Positions 24,758 to 34,388 of a DNA stretch of 64,000 bases are shown here, piece by piece. The notes beneath the pieces are model-generated. The model saw nothing but the letters and a program-made list of their open reading frames with translations. It was not told the DNA's origin and searched no databases. The stretch is from Ktedonobacter robiniae (GTDB taxonomy: Bacteria; Chloroflexota; Ktedonobacteria; Ktedonobacterales; Ktedonobacteraceae): the NCBI RefSeq assembly GCF_016587375.1, contig NZ_BNJG01000001.1, positions 1,984,001-2,048,000 of the forward strand. The letters are read 5' to 3'. Numbering within the stretch: position 1 is the first letter of the stretch; every line of letters starts with the position of its first letter. The translations under genes were made by a program, and so were the position numbers.

Positions 24758-24817
24758 ACGATCCTCCAAACATTCATTCCAAACAGCATCAGTATATTTT
24801 TTGCTCTAGCAAACCTC

Positions 24818-24872
24818 TTGACAATACGAGTTTTTACTCGTATAATTCTCCAAGAGGACGAGTTTTTACTCG
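24818..24872 (+). promoter_or_regulatory. Consensus promoter with twin operators for the oxidoreductase cluster
   Basis: TTGACA (24818-24823), exactly 17 nt, and TATAAT (24841-24846) form a perfect consensus promoter. The palindrome ATACGAG-TTTTTA-CTCGTAT (24824-24843) fills the spacer, and a second CGAG-TTTTTA-CTCG lies at 24859-24872, 32 bp centre to centre. TetR binding there would block RNA polymerase. Confidence 0.85.
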
Positions 24873-25048
24873 CCTATGTAGTATAGGATATCAAGGCTGC
24901 TTTGTCCACAAGAAGCGAGGCTTGCCGAAAGTTATCCTGAAGTATCGCCCATGGTATCCATGCTGATCCCGGCCGTTTCGACTTCAGGGCTTTTATCATG
25001 ATGACCATACGTCATGTTAGGTTGGTTGTTATAGAAGAAGGATCGCAT

Positions 25049-25816
25049 ATGAACACATCAGCCGAGACGAGGCGCTTAGATAGCAAGAGCGTGGTCGTCA
25101 TTGGAGGCAGTAGAGGTCTGGGACGCGCCATTGTGGCCGCAACTCAGGCTGAAGGTGCACATGTGCTTGCTGTAGCACGCCAGGAAGAGCCACTCAAGAA
25201 GCTCGTCGCAGAATATCCAGCCGTGCAAATGCTCAGACTCAATGCAAGCGACGAAAACGCTCCTGCGAAGGTCTTTGAAACGCTTTCGCCAGACGTTCTG
25301 ATTGTCTGCGGAGGTGCCATACCTCATAATGTGCCACTTTCGGAGCAAAGTTGGGAGCAGTTCTCGCGCAACTGGAATACTGATGTCAAAATGTCGTTGC
25401 TTTTCTCGCAAGCCGCGCTCACCAGGCCGCTTCCTGTGGGAACGAGTGTTATCCTCATCTCAAGCGGTGCGGCCATTGGTGGTTCTCCACTTTCGGGCGG
25501 CTATGCTGGCTCAAAACGTACACAGATGTTCATCGCCAGTTACGCCCAGAAGGAATCTGATCGCAGAGCACTTGGTTTGCACTTCTTTGCGCTAGCACCG
25601 GGAAGCATTATGCCAGAAACGGACCTTGGAAAAGCCGCGGTCTCGGCCTACGCTTCTTCGCTCGGCATTTCTGCCCAGGACTTCATCAAAGGCATGCCAT
25701 CTCCACAATCGCCGGAACGTGTCGCAAACGCGGTGGTAGAAATTGCGAGCAATCCAGGCAGCAGAGAGGGAAATGTGTTCCTGGTTTCTGGAAAAGGCAT
25801 TGAGGCTTTACCATAG
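25049..25816 (+). CDS. SDR-family oxidoreductase
   Basis: 255 residues of the short-chain dehydrogenase fold: SVVVIGGSRGLGRAI is the NAD(P)-binding TGxxxGxG-type loop, VILISSGAAIGG carries the catalytic Ser, and the GYAGSKRTQ segment has the Tyr-x3-Lys pair (YAGSK). ATG 25049 has GAAGGA upstream. It is the first gene under the TetR-controlled promoter, followed 70 bp later by the monooxygenase gene. Substrate unknown. Confidence 0.88.
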   Translation: MNTSAETRRLDSKSVVVIGGSRGLGRAIVAATQAEGAHVLAVARQEEPLKKLVAEYPAVQMLRLNASDENAPAKVFETLSPDVLIVCGGAIPHNVPLSEQSWEQFSRNWNTDVKMSLLFSQAALTRPLPVGTSVILISSGAAIGGSPLSGGYAGSKRTQMFIASYAQKESDRRALGLHFFALAPGSIMPETDLGKAAVSAYASSLGISAQDFIKGMPSPQSPERVANAVVEIASNPGSREGNVFLVSGKGIEALP

Positions 25817-25886
25817 TTTTTTTAGATTAAGAAAACGCTACCTGTGTTCATAGGAGTGTACAACAACTCATTGAAAGTGAGATAGA

Positions 25887-27068
25887 ATGACAATCACTTC
25901 TCTTCCAACTCGAGCAGAGCTCGTGAGCCGTGCGAGTGCTATTGTACCTCTTCTCCAGAAACATGCGCAATGGCACGAGGAGCATCGGCGTTTGCATGAA
26001 GAAACAATCGAGGCGATGGCACGAGCTGGCATCTTCAAATTGCGCATCCCCAAACGCTACGGAGGCTACGAAAGCGATATCCAGACCGTGGTGGATGTGC
26101 TTACCGAGATCGGGCGAGGGGACGGCTCATCCGCGTGGACGGGGCAACTCTGGTTGCATGGCGCATGGATAGTTGGCCTATTTCCCGATGCCGTCCAGGA
26201 GGAGGTCTTCTCCACCCCTGATGTTCGTGTGAGCGCGCTTTTAAGCCCAACAGCGACAGCGGTGCGCACAGAGGATGGGGTCGTCGTGAGCGGGCAATGG
26301 CACTTCAATTCCGGCGCGCTACACAGCCATTGGGACCTGGTCAATGCCATATCCATCACAGACGAAGGAGCACCGAAGCCGATCCTTGCACTCATTCCGA
26401 TGTCGCAGCTTGAGATCATCGATGACTGGAATACCTCGGGCCTGCGAGGAACCGGCAGTGTCACCACCGTGGCAAAAGAGGTCTTTGTTCCCAATGCCCG
26501 CGTGCTCTCGATCACCGCTTTAACGCAGGGGCAGTCCCAAAGTGCCTTAAACGCTAATCTCCCCCTGTACCGCAGCCCGGTGATCCTGACGGGCGCGACA
26601 CTCTCCAGCGTGACCGGGCTTGGTCTGGCGAAGGCCGCCCTGGAGGCCTTTCTCCAGCGGCTCCCTGGTCGACACATTGCCTACACAGCCTACGACAACC
26701 AGGCTGAGGTACAACTTACCCATCTTCAGGTCGCTGAGGCAGCGATAAAGATTGAGGAGGCTGCGTTCCATGCCTCACATGCGGCAAGTCTTCTGGACAC
26801 GAAGGCCGCGAGCGGTGAGACATGGAGTGTGGAGGAGCGCAGCCGTGTTCGTCTCGACGCAGCTCTGATCGCTTTGAGAGCCAAGGAAGCGATAGACATA
26901 CTCAACACAGCCAGCGGAGGATCGTCGGTTTACAGCAGCGTGCCCATCCAACGCATCGCGCGCGATGTTCAGGTGTTAAACCTGAACGGCCTGCTGCATC
27001 CCAATACCAATCTCGAACTCTATGGGCGGGTCCTTGTTGGCCTTCCCCCGAATACGCTCTACCTCTAG
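25887..27068 (+). CDS. Acyl-CoA-dehydrogenase-fold flavin-dependent monooxygenase
   Basis: 393 residues of the group D flavoprotein monooxygenase type (HsaA/HpaB-C2-like). Seen are the N-terminal helical domain (LRIPKRYGGYESDIQTVVDVL), the central beta domain (TEDGVVVSGQWHFNSGALHSHWD), SGLRGTGSVTTVAKEVFVPN, and the C-terminal bundle. Such enzymes use reduced flavin from a separate reductase, which is encoded next (27209). Together they probably hydroxylate an aromatic or polyketide-like substrate; which one is not visible. Confidence 0.85.
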   Translation: MTITSLPTRAELVSRASAIVPLLQKHAQWHEEHRRLHEETIEAMARAGIFKLRIPKRYGGYESDIQTVVDVLTEIGRGDGSSAWTGQLWLHGAWIVGLFPDAVQEEVFSTPDVRVSALLSPTATAVRTEDGVVVSGQWHFNSGALHSHWDLVNAISITDEGAPKPILALIPMSQLEIIDDWNTSGLRGTGSVTTVAKEVFVPNARVLSITALTQGQSQSALNANLPLYRSPVILTGATLSSVTGLGLAKAALEAFLQRLPGRHIAYTAYDNQAEVQLTHLQVAEAAIKIEEAAFHASHAASLLDTKAASGETWSVEERSRVRLDAALIALRAKEAIDILNTASGGSSVYSSVPIQRIARDVQVLNLNGLLHPNTNLELYGRVLVGLPPNTLYL

Positions 27069-27208
27069 ACGTGTTCTGGCCCTCGCCACACGACCCGGCA
27101 GCGATCGGCTAAAAGCAGGATTGAAGGCCATCGGGTATCCTTCACAAGGCCATTGGCGCAACACCCGATGGTACACCCCCTGGAGTCGCGTGGCTCATCG
27201 GAGAAAAC

Positions 27209-27739
27209 ATGGAACAGGCTGCATCGAAAACGCATCACAATGAGTCACGGCTGGTCGATCAAGAACGCTTTCGGAGCGTGATGAGCCGCTTCGCCAGTGG
27301 AGTGAGCATCATCACTACACGAAACGCAGGTGTTGACTATGGCCTCACCGCCAGCGCCGTCACCTCACTCTCACTCGACCCGCCCATGCTTCTCATCTGC
27401 CTCAACAAGGCCTCAAACACACGAGATGCCATCGCAGAGGCACAGGCTTTTGCAGTCAACATTCTGCGGGAAGATCAGAGCGAACTGGCGCGCCGGTTCG
27501 CCACCTCTCAACCAGGCAAGTTCGAGGGCCAGAGCATCTCCTATGGAGAGCTCGGTGTGCCTCTACTAGACAATATGCTGGCTAGCATGGAGTGCCGTGT
27601 TGTTGAGATCGTTTCAGGTGGCACCCACTCAATCTTTCTGGCCGAAGTGCAGACGGCCCAGGCCACAACAGAGATGCCATTGACCTACTTTCGAGGGAGA
27701 ATGGGCCGCTTTACCTTCCTGGGCGCCGATGCCAGATGA
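27209..27739 (+). CDS. Flavin reductase (FMN-binding split barrel)
   Basis: 176 residues. FRSVMSRFASGVSIITTRN, YGLTASAVTSLSLDPPMLLICL and the AFAVNILREDQSELARRFA segment are diagnostic of the flavin reductase partner of two-component monooxygenases. It would supply reduced flavin to the product of the preceding gene. The start has GGAG 5 nt upstream. The 140 bp before it contains no supported ORF. Confidence 0.92.
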   Translation: MEQAASKTHHNESRLVDQERFRSVMSRFASGVSIITTRNAGVDYGLTASAVTSLSLDPPMLLICLNKASNTRDAIAEAQAFAVNILREDQSELARRFATSQPGKFEGQSISYGELGVPLLDNMLASMECRVVEIVSGGTHSIFLAEVQTAQATTEMPLTYFRGRMGRFTFLGADAR

Positions 27740-27769
27740 GCAGCGATATAGTATGAAAGGGACTAAAAT

Positions 27770-28660
27770 ATGCTTCTCGTTACAGGAGCAAGCGGGCTAA
27801 GCGGATCCGCAATCATCCGCGAGTTTGCTCGCCAGGGGTATCCCATCAGGGCGCTCGTCCGAAATCGAGCAAAGGCACAGGCATTGGAGACGTTACCTAC
27901 TGTAGAGATTGTGGAAGGCGACATGCTGCGCCCTGGCACGCTCGCAGACGCGCTCTCTGGAGTAGAGCGCGTACTGCTAATCTCGACCGCTGACCAGCAG
28001 ATGGCGGAGACGCAATGTGCCTTCATCGAAGCTGCCAGGAAGGCGGGTGTCCACCACATTATCAAGTTCTCCGGGGCCGAATCGGGTGTTGGTTTCAACC
28101 AGAGAAACTTCCGCTTCACGCGGATGCACGAAGACGTTGAACACTACCTCGAACAATCTGGACTTGCCTGGACGCATCTGCGCCCCAGCCAATTCATGCA
28201 AGTGTATCTGCGGGAAGCTCCTACAATCATTGCCCAGGACGCGCTCTTCCTCCCCATGGAAAATGCCAGGCTCTCACCCATCGATATTGAGGACATCGCG
28301 AAAATTGCCTGTGCGTTGCTGCGCACTGGTAGAGAGCATGAGGGTAAAAGTTACGACATGACAGGCCCTGAGTCCTTGACAATGACGGACGTTGCCGAGC
28401 AGATCTCTCGGGCGATCGGGAGAAACATCCGCTATGTGAACGTCACTCCAGCGGAAAGAAGACAGGCTCTTTTGGCGAAAGGAGGAGTATCCGCCTATTT
28501 CGCTGACGCCCTCGATGAACAGGTTAGCGAGCGTCTGAAATGCGCTGAAGCACAGGTCTGCCTCGACGCCCACAAGGAATTTGGAATTGAGCCGACCACG
28601 TTCGCCGAGTTTGCGCGCCGGAATGCAGCCGTGTTTCGGGGCGAGCTGGCACGATCTTGA
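27770..28660 (+). CDS. NmrA-like NAD(P)-binding protein (copy 1)
   Basis: 296 residues of the atypical SDR/NmrA family. MLLVTGASGLSGSAIIREF holds the dinucleotide loop, followed by RALVRNRAKAQ (NADP-type Arg), VEIVEGDMLRP, GVHHIIKFSGAESG, and LAWTHLRPSQFMQ. The catalytic Tyr-Lys pair of classical SDRs is not evident, as usual for the family. It has a close paralogue at 29659-30549 in the same cluster. Such proteins act as NADPH-dependent reductases or redox sensors. Confidence 0.87.
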   Translation: MLLVTGASGLSGSAIIREFARQGYPIRALVRNRAKAQALETLPTVEIVEGDMLRPGTLADALSGVERVLLISTADQQMAETQCAFIEAARKAGVHHIIKFSGAESGVGFNQRNFRFTRMHEDVEHYLEQSGLAWTHLRPSQFMQVYLREAPTIIAQDALFLPMENARLSPIDIEDIAKIACALLRTGREHEGKSYDMTGPESLTMTDVAEQISRAIGRNIRYVNVTPAERRQALLAKGGVSAYFADALDEQVSERLKCAEAQVCLDAHKEFGIEPTTFAEFARRNAAVFRGELARS

Positions 28661-28722
28661 GAGAGGGTGCACCGAGCCTCGACCTACCAACGTTATCTGA
28701 GACAAAAAAGGATGTATGAAAA

Positions 28723-29487
28723 GTGATCAGAAACGATTACCAAAGCTATCCACTCGTTGATACTGCCGTGGGAACCCGGCTGCTGCTTGGCTTTATCGCC
28801 GACGCCACAGCTGTCCAAAAGCGTTTGCCTCCAGGGTGGAAGATCGCGTCTTTACCGGCTTTCGAGGCAGTAGGGTTGCCAGCGGAGCACCAGCCCAACC
28901 TGTTGCTCGCCTTCCATCACCTGCTGTTGGACCAGGATCCCCAGGGACAAATACTCACCGATGCTGGCTCGCGCTTCCTTGTGTTGGATATTCCGGCACG
29001 TCATCCAGACAGTGGCGAACATGGCCTGGTCCACTTTCAAATGTTCACCGGCGGAGCCATTCCTGGTCGCTACCGTGACTCTCTGCCAGCGCAGGTGACG
29101 CATGACTATCACGTCATGGAAGATAGCGCTTCCACGAGCACCAGAGAAGCCTATCGGGTGCAACCAGAGGCTGGGGGTTTGATCGAGGTGCAAGTGACCT
29201 CTCAAAGGGGACCTCTTCTGCGTCAGACAGCGTCCTCCCCGAACTTCCCCTTGTGGGCAGCAGCCGATCCAACCATCATACGCATCTATCAAGAAGATAG
29301 CGTGATGGAACTCCTGCGTAATGACTTCACGGGCTTCAACCACGTCCAGGATCTCACCTTTCGTGTGACAGTGCCAGCCCTGGCGGATCTCTTTGATGGT
29401 AACGAGCGACTCGTCGCCATCATCGGCAACCCGCATTATATGCGGAGAGTGTTCTCGCCACGCAGCGAACCAGCTTCCCGCGAATAA
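28723..29487 (+). CDS. Unassigned cluster protein, possibly acetoacetate-decarboxylase-like
   Basis: 254 residues from GTG 28723, with AAAGGA upstream. No membrane segment or signal peptide. The pattern of beta-rich segments (SRFLVLDIPARHPDS, HGLVHFQMFTGGAIPGRYRDS, GGLIEVQVTSQRGPLL) faintly recalls acetoacetate decarboxylase-fold proteins, but no catalytic lysine motif was identified. It sits between the two NmrA-like paralogues and is probably cotranscribed with them, so it likely serves the same pathway. Confidence 0.6.
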   Translation: MIRNDYQSYPLVDTAVGTRLLLGFIADATAVQKRLPPGWKIASLPAFEAVGLPAEHQPNLLLAFHHLLLDQDPQGQILTDAGSRFLVLDIPARHPDSGEHGLVHFQMFTGGAIPGRYRDSLPAQVTHDYHVMEDSASTSTREAYRVQPEAGGLIEVQVTSQRGPLLRQTASSPNFPLWAAADPTIIRIYQEDSVMELLRNDFTGFNHVQDLTFRVTVPALADLFDGNERLVAIIGNPHYMRRVFSPRSEPASRE

Positions 29488-29658
29488 GCGCCGTACAGAC
29501 AAAAGATCCTGATAAACATGGGCATAAGCGCACTTTTGTTCTTAAATGCCACCAACCAGGTGACCCATCTTACCGTGGTCGATTCGACTTCAGCCAATCT
29601 TAGTTATTATCTGATGTCTTTGCATACCTATGTACTAACGTAAGGAAAGGAATGCCTT

Positions 29659-30549
29659 ATGATTCTTGTAACTGGAGCGACCGGATTGAGCGGATCTGCC
29701 GTGATCCGCGAGTTCGCCCAACAAAAGGCACCAGTACGCGCGCTGGTTAGGAACCGCGCGAATGCACAAGCCTTGGAGGCGTTACCCACCGTGGAAGTTG
29801 TAGAAGGAGATATGCTTCGGCCTGAGACACTCGGAGCCGCGCTACGCGATGTAGACCGTGTCCTCATGATCTCTTCAGCTAGTAAACGGATGGTGCAGAC
29901 ACAATGTATGTTCATTGACGAGGCCCGCCAGGCCGGCGTCCGCCACATCGTCAAGCTTTCCGGCAAGGAATCAGGTATTGGCTTCAACCCGAATCACTTT
30001 CGCTCTACATGGGAGCACGAACACATCGAGGACTACCTCGAACACTCCGGGTTGGCATGGACACATCTGCGCCCCAGCCAATTCATGCAGTTTTACCTCC
30101 CACCAGCGCCGACGGCGGTGAATGTGGCCAAAAATGCGCTCTTGATTCCCATGGAGAATGCCAGGCTCTCACCCGTTGATGTTGAGGACATCGCGAAAGT
30201 CGCATTTGCGTTGCTTCACAGTGAAGGACATGAGGGCAAGAGCTATGACATGACGGGGCCTGAAGCCCTGACAATGGCAGAGGTAGCCGAGCAGATCTCT
30301 CAGGCGATTGGCAAACCCTTCCGCTATGTCAATATCCCGCTGGAGGAAATGAGGCAGGCGTGGCTGGCGGCAGGTATCCCCGCCGAGCGTGTTGACACCA
30401 TCAGCGAAGTGCTCAGTGAGCGCATCAGATGTGTCGACTCGAGAGTCACCCTCGACACACACAAGATGTTTGGGGTTAGCCCTACAACGTTCGCCGAGTT
30501 TGCGCGCCGGAATGCGGCTGTGTTCCGTGGGAAAACGATGCCGTTGTAA
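29659..30549 (+). CDS. NmrA-like NAD(P)-binding protein (copy 2)
   Basis: 296 residues, exactly as long as copy 1 at 27770-28660 and similar along its whole length: MILVTGATGLSGSAVIREF, VEGDMLRPETLGAALRDVDR, GLAWTHLRPSQFMQFYL, GKSYDMTGPEALTMAEVAEQ, and the shared end TTFAEFARRNAAVFRG. The ribosome-binding site AAGGAATGCCTT-ATG is good. The pair likely arose by duplication, with the unassigned gene between. It is the last gene of the cluster. Confidence 0.87.
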   Translation: MILVTGATGLSGSAVIREFAQQKAPVRALVRNRANAQALEALPTVEVVEGDMLRPETLGAALRDVDRVLMISSASKRMVQTQCMFIDEARQAGVRHIVKLSGKESGIGFNPNHFRSTWEHEHIEDYLEHSGLAWTHLRPSQFMQFYLPPAPTAVNVAKNALLIPMENARLSPVDVEDIAKVAFALLHSEGHEGKSYDMTGPEALTMAEVAEQISQAIGKPFRYVNIPLEEMRQAWLAAGIPAERVDTISEVLSERIRCVDSRVTLDTHKMFGVSPTTFAEFARRNAAVFRGKTMPL

Positions 30550-31004
30550 TTGCGTTGCTACCAACCTGACAACTGAGACACGCTTGCCACTATCTTGTGA
30601 GAGCCCAACGCGCTGTTTCTGAACAGAAGGCAAAGGGCTTTTCACGGATAGGTTCCTTTTTTGCTGCGACTGATGGGTTGGTTCCAATCGCAGCGCTCCA
30701 CGTATGGCCGTGGACAACGTGATTGGGGCCAATGTCACTAACGATTACAGAACGATTACAAGTTTATATGCAGTTCAGGACACTTCCTCATTGAGCGCTA
30801 GATTGCACCCCTTTCTTGAATGGGGGCATTGTGGCACACCTGGACGAGGTGTAGCAGCGGGCCAAAACCATAAAACTCCAAAAAGTATTCACTAGCCACT
30901 CTGGTCAATTTGTCACCCTTTTCATATGAAGGTCGTTTATCATTGATGAATTATTATTTAAGGATTCTTTTGTAGCCGCACGAAACAATACTTAGGAGAG
31001 AGTC
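30550..31004. other. Intergenic region without a supported gene
   Basis: 455 bp between the oxidoreductase cluster and the glycosyltransferase gene. Short frames on both strands have no ribosome-binding sites. The last 100 bp are AT-rich and probably carry the promoter of the next gene. A weak stem (CACCCC...GGGG) near 30807-30830 is the only structure noticed. Confidence 0.45.
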
Positions 31005-32663
31005 TTGCAATCTTTTAGCAAAGAGCTGCCTTCATCGCTTGAGAAGCAGCAGAATGAAGATGATGTGTCGACTCGCAGGCGTTCCTTGCCTGGACGCATC
31101 ATAATGGAGAGCTGGCTACCTGGCGTGCTCGTCGTGTGTGTCGCCCTCGGGCTTAATTTCTACCGGTTGGGAGACCCTAGCCTCTGGTTTGACGAGATCC
31201 TCTCGGTCACCAGGGCAATTCAACCATTACCTGTAGTATGGAAAATCATCTGGACAACGCAGCCCAATATGGCCTTGTACTATCTCCTCCTCCACTTCTG
31301 GCTGGATGTCACTAACGCGCTTGGCTTTGCGCCAACTGAGACGGTTGTGCGCCTCCCATCGGCCATTTGCGCGGCATTGAGTGCGCTAGTGGTGTTCCAA
31401 ATGGGGCGTCGCTATCTTAGCCTCTCGGTGGCACTCCTGGCATCTGGTCTCTACGTCATCAATGCCTTGCAGCTAACCTATGCCCAGGAGACACGTTCAT
31501 ATGGCTTGCAACTACTCCTGCTCAGCCTGGCATGGTACGCACTCTTGAACATACTGACACAGGAGAAGTTGTCCTGGCGCTGGCTCGTTGTCTATGGGCT
31601 CACGGCCACGCTCTCAGTGTATACCCAGATCTTTAGCTTGCTCGTCTTGTTGAGCCAGGTCGTAGCGGTTGTCTGTCTGCTTGTACTGCCAACCACCTGG
31701 CGCGAGCGTACACGCCAACGCTTCCGCCCCCTACTTTTCTGCGGAATTGTCATAGGCATCTTGATGGTCCCTATTTTGTTGGCGAGTCGGGGAAACGACA
31801 AAACTGGCTGGATTCCCATTCCTGATCTCGGGGACGCCCTCCATGTCTTCACCGTCATCAGTGGCGACAAAAGACTCTATGAGGTAATCCTGCTTGGCTT
31901 ATGCCTCCTGAGCATGATTGGCGCGCTCTGTGTACAGAGTACATGGCTACGCACGCCGCTTCTACGCCTTCCAGCCTTCGCGTCCCTTGATAAGCAACCA
32001 CGCCTACGCCAATTCTTCCCGGTCATTGTCGTGCTGGCTTGCTGGTTTGTGATTCCCTTTGTGCTCAGTTATATCATCTCGCAAGGCTCGACACGCCTGT
32101 TTATTCCCCGCTACCTTGTCACGATTGTGCCACCACTCATGTTACTGGCGGGCGCCAGTTGTATGCTTATCCCCTGGCGTTACCTGCGAGTAACACTCAT
32201 AGTAGGTGCGCTCTTTGTGGCAAGCTGGGCAGTACCGCTGTATTATCAGAGCGCCGAGGTTGAGGATTGGCAGACGCCTACAGCCTGGCTCCAGGATCAC
32301 TACCAGTCTGGCGATGGTATGGTCTGTTACGATAACGATCAAGGCTGTGAGGTAGGCATTGAATATTATCTGCGCGCTTATCCCACCGGTGTCACTTTCC
32401 CTGAAGATGCACCTGGCGCCTTTCCCTGGGTCCACTACGATACAACCAATCAGCTAGGGGACTCGGAATCCGCGCTTGATACAACCCAGTTGGCGGCCTA
32501 TATGAATCAACACAAGCGCCTCTTTTTTATTGTCGCGCGCCTCAGCAATGATGACCAGGTCGCACGGGTCAAGGCTACCCAGCAATGGCTTAACAGCCAC
32601 TATCAATACCAGGACCAGGTAACGACACCTACCGTGACGATCTATCTCTACAAAGTGAACTAA
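31005..32663 (+). CDS. Multi-span glycosyltransferase, GT-C (ArnT/PMT, family 39-like)
   Basis: 552 residues from a TTG codon with AGGAGAG just upstream. After a basic cytoplasmic start come about ten membrane helices. The first external loop carries the GT-C acidic motif in PSLWFDEILSV, followed by QPNMALYYLLLHFWL and YAQETRSYGLQLLLL, as in lipid-linked sugar transferases of the PMT_2 type. The C-terminal 130 residues form a soluble external domain. It would transfer a sugar from a polyprenyl carrier to a surface acceptor. It stands alone, without a visible sugar pathway around it. Confidence 0.82.
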   Translation: MQSFSKELPSSLEKQQNEDDVSTRRRSLPGRIIMESWLPGVLVVCVALGLNFYRLGDPSLWFDEILSVTRAIQPLPVVWKIIWTTQPNMALYYLLLHFWLDVTNALGFAPTETVVRLPSAICAALSALVVFQMGRRYLSLSVALLASGLYVINALQLTYAQETRSYGLQLLLLSLAWYALLNILTQEKLSWRWLVVYGLTATLSVYTQIFSLLVLLSQVVAVVCLLVLPTTWRERTRQRFRPLLFCGIVIGILMVPILLASRGNDKTGWIPIPDLGDALHVFTVISGDKRLYEVILLGLCLLSMIGALCVQSTWLRTPLLRLPAFASLDKQPRLRQFFPVIVVLACWFVIPFVLSYIISQGSTRLFIPRYLVTIVPPLMLLAGASCMLIPWRYLRVTLIVGALFVASWAVPLYYQSAEVEDWQTPTAWLQDHYQSGDGMVCYDNDQGCEVGIEYYLRAYPTGVTFPEDAPGAFPWVHYDTTNQLGDSESALDTTQLAAYMNQHKRLFFIVARLSNDDQVARVKATQQWLNSHYQYQDQVTTPTVTIYLYKVN

Positions 32664-32689
32664 TGGTGATTGCGTGGCTCACCGGGTAG

Positions 32690-32743
32690 GGTGTGTAATG
32701 GCAGGTTGGCTCCTCCAACCTGCCACTACACACCCCTTTTATT
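32690..32743 (+). terminator. Terminator-like hairpin between convergent genes
   Basis: Arms of 20 nt (32690-32709, 32715-32734) pair with one mismatch around CTCCT, followed on the plus strand by CCTTTTATT. It lies between the glycosyltransferase (+) and tetR (-) ends. Confidence 0.75.
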
Positions 32744-33482
32744 GGGCGGGTTCTTCCGTCTCGGAAACCAGGTCTTCTGAGAGATGTATAGGGGAGAGAG
32801 TAGGCTTTGCGTCTGCCTGGTGGCTGGCCAGACCGAAGAGTAGTATAGGCACAACCTGCTCAGCCTGTTCCAGGTAGCCAGGCTGATAAGAGGTCTCAGG
32901 CAATGAGGCATGGGATTCAGAGCCAGCAGGTCTGAGGCGCGGCGCGCGTAGAATAAAGCGTTTGAGCATATTCATAAACAGGTCGGCTGCCATAAGTGCA
33001 TCAACGCCATAGGTCTGCTCATTGCAAAGGAAGCCCTGGCGGATTCCATCCTCAAAAATAGAGGCAATAGGCATAAGCATACCCGCGTGAAATTCCTGAT
33101 GTAAGTCCGCACGCGCGCGCTCGTGCAGTTCATGCTCGATATCGTGCAGCATCATACCAATATCGATACGATTGGTGCTTACCAGAAAACGTGCCACCAA
33201 TCGCAGGCGTTCAGGCACGCTTTCATTACGATGCGCGATCAGCTCAAGTCCAGCCCGGGATCTGGCGATAGTCTCCTTCACAACCGCGAAATACAAATCC
33301 TGCTTATCGGAGAAATGGTGGTAGAGGGCGGGCTGTGTCAGACCACAGGCGTCAGCAATCTGACGCGTGGAGACAGCGCGAAATCCGTATTCCATGAAGA
33401 GCTGATGCGCTGTACGCAAAATCGTATTACGTGTCTCTTCTATATCCTCGCCTGTACTTGATCGCCTTTGACCGCGTGGCAT
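32739..33482 (-). CDS. TetR-family transcriptional regulator
   Basis: 247 residues. HTH: TRNTILRTAHQLFMEYGFRA, VSTRQIADACGLTQPALYHH and FSDKQDLYFA. The C-terminal domain is longer than average, with an acidic end (HLSEDLVSETEEPAQ). The start has GAGAGGAAG upstream. It is convergent with the glycosyltransferase gene and its own upstream region (33483-33640) holds no other gene start, so its target is not obvious from position. Confidence 0.9.
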   Translation of the reverse strand: MPRGQRRSSTGEDIEETRNTILRTAHQLFMEYGFRAVSTRQIADACGLTQPALYHHFSDKQDLYFAVVKETIARSRAGLELIAHRNESVPERLRLVARFLVSTNRIDIGMMLHDIEHELHERARADLHQEFHAGMLMPIASIFEDGIRQGFLCNEQTYGVDALMAADLFMNMLKRFILRAPRLRPAGSESHASLPETSYQPGYLEQAEQVVPILLFGLASHQADAKPTLSPIHLSEDLVSETEEPAQ

Positions 33483-33961
33483 ACGTATGACTTCCTCTCT
33501 AAAGTTGGCACAATGATCTATAGCGGGTGGAAAATTGTCGGGGCACTTGACTCTAATAGAACATCTTTACGTGTCAAAACTATATGACACGGCAGGGATA
33601 GTGTCAAGAGGTGAGGAGAATAAGCTGAGAGTACAAGAGGTACGCCTTCTAACCACCAGGAGCGAGAGGTTCGAGTAGGCAGACCTCTCGCTCGCTAACG
33701 AGCGCATCCTCTTGACCGCTAGAGCATGCGTCGTATACAGGAGTATGCCACCCCGTAGGGCAACATGGCTTGCGAGGAACACAAGGAGGGCGACAGGGGG
33801 TGCCGTAAGTAGTAGTCTGTCGATACAGGCCCGCCGTCCAGCGCGCTTCAATGTGCTCGTTTGTTTCCTTCAACGATACTTATTTTAACGAGGTCGTGTT
33901 AAAGGAAAGTTATATACATGTAAACATACTGCAAAGGATAGGTAAAAATGCGTATTAAGCA
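33483..33961. other. Intergenic region with one hairpin
   Basis: No supported gene. An 11-bp stem GAGCGAGAGGT/ACCTCTCGCTC occurs at 33660-33693. Its GCGAGAGG arm reappears in the hairpin at 33962-34007. Confidence 0.45.
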
Positions 33962-34007
33962 AGCGAGAGGAGCCAGAACCTTGACATTGGTTCTGGCTCC
34001 TCTCGCT
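33962..34007 (-). terminator. Perfect 19-bp hairpin after the small membrane protein gene
   Basis: Arms 33962-33980 and 33989-34007 are perfectly complementary around an 8-nt loop. It lies 39 nt beyond the stop codon of the minus-strand gene at 34047. Confidence 0.7.
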
Positions 34008-34046
34008 AGAAGCTCATCCATCAGAGTATTGATGGGTAAGCGCGGA

Positions 34047-34388
34047 TTATTGCTGAGGGTATGATGGATAGCCGGGGCCGACTGGTGGCTGCGGATAGCC
34101 AGGACCAGCCGGTGGTTGTTGCGGGTACCCGCCAAAACCAGGGCCACGCCTCAAGGCTGCCAGCTCCTGAAGCACTGGCCATTCAGCAAGCGCCAGGTAG
34201 AAAAGCAACACAATCTCCGCCAGGGGAACAAAAGCCACTAACAGGCTCAGCGCGCCGCTATAGCCTGCTTTCGAGAAAATCTTCCACCAGACAAAAAGCT
34301 TAATCGCAATACTGACAAGCGCAATAACCCCTACAATAACAAAATACGTTGTTAAAACAGCTATAAGCTGTGATTGACTATTGTCCAT
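34047..34388 (-). CDS. Small membrane protein with Pro/Gly/Tyr-rich tail
   Basis: 113 residues. One or two N-terminal helices (LTTYFVIVGVIALVSIAIKL and later LLVAFVPLAEIVLLFYLAL), with a KAGYSGALSL segment between as in DUF5684-type proteins, then a tail of GYPQQPPAGPGYPQPPVGPG type. ATG 34388 has GAGGAGG 6 nt upstream, so the in-frame TTG at 34391 is not used. Function unknown; such tails often lie in the cytosol and self-associate. Confidence 0.75.
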   Translation of the reverse strand: MDNSQSQLIAVLTTYFVIVGVIALVSIAIKLFVWWKIFSKAGYSGALSLLVAFVPLAEIVLLFYLALAEWPVLQELAALRRGPGFGGYPQQPPAGPGYPQPPVGPGYPSYPQQ

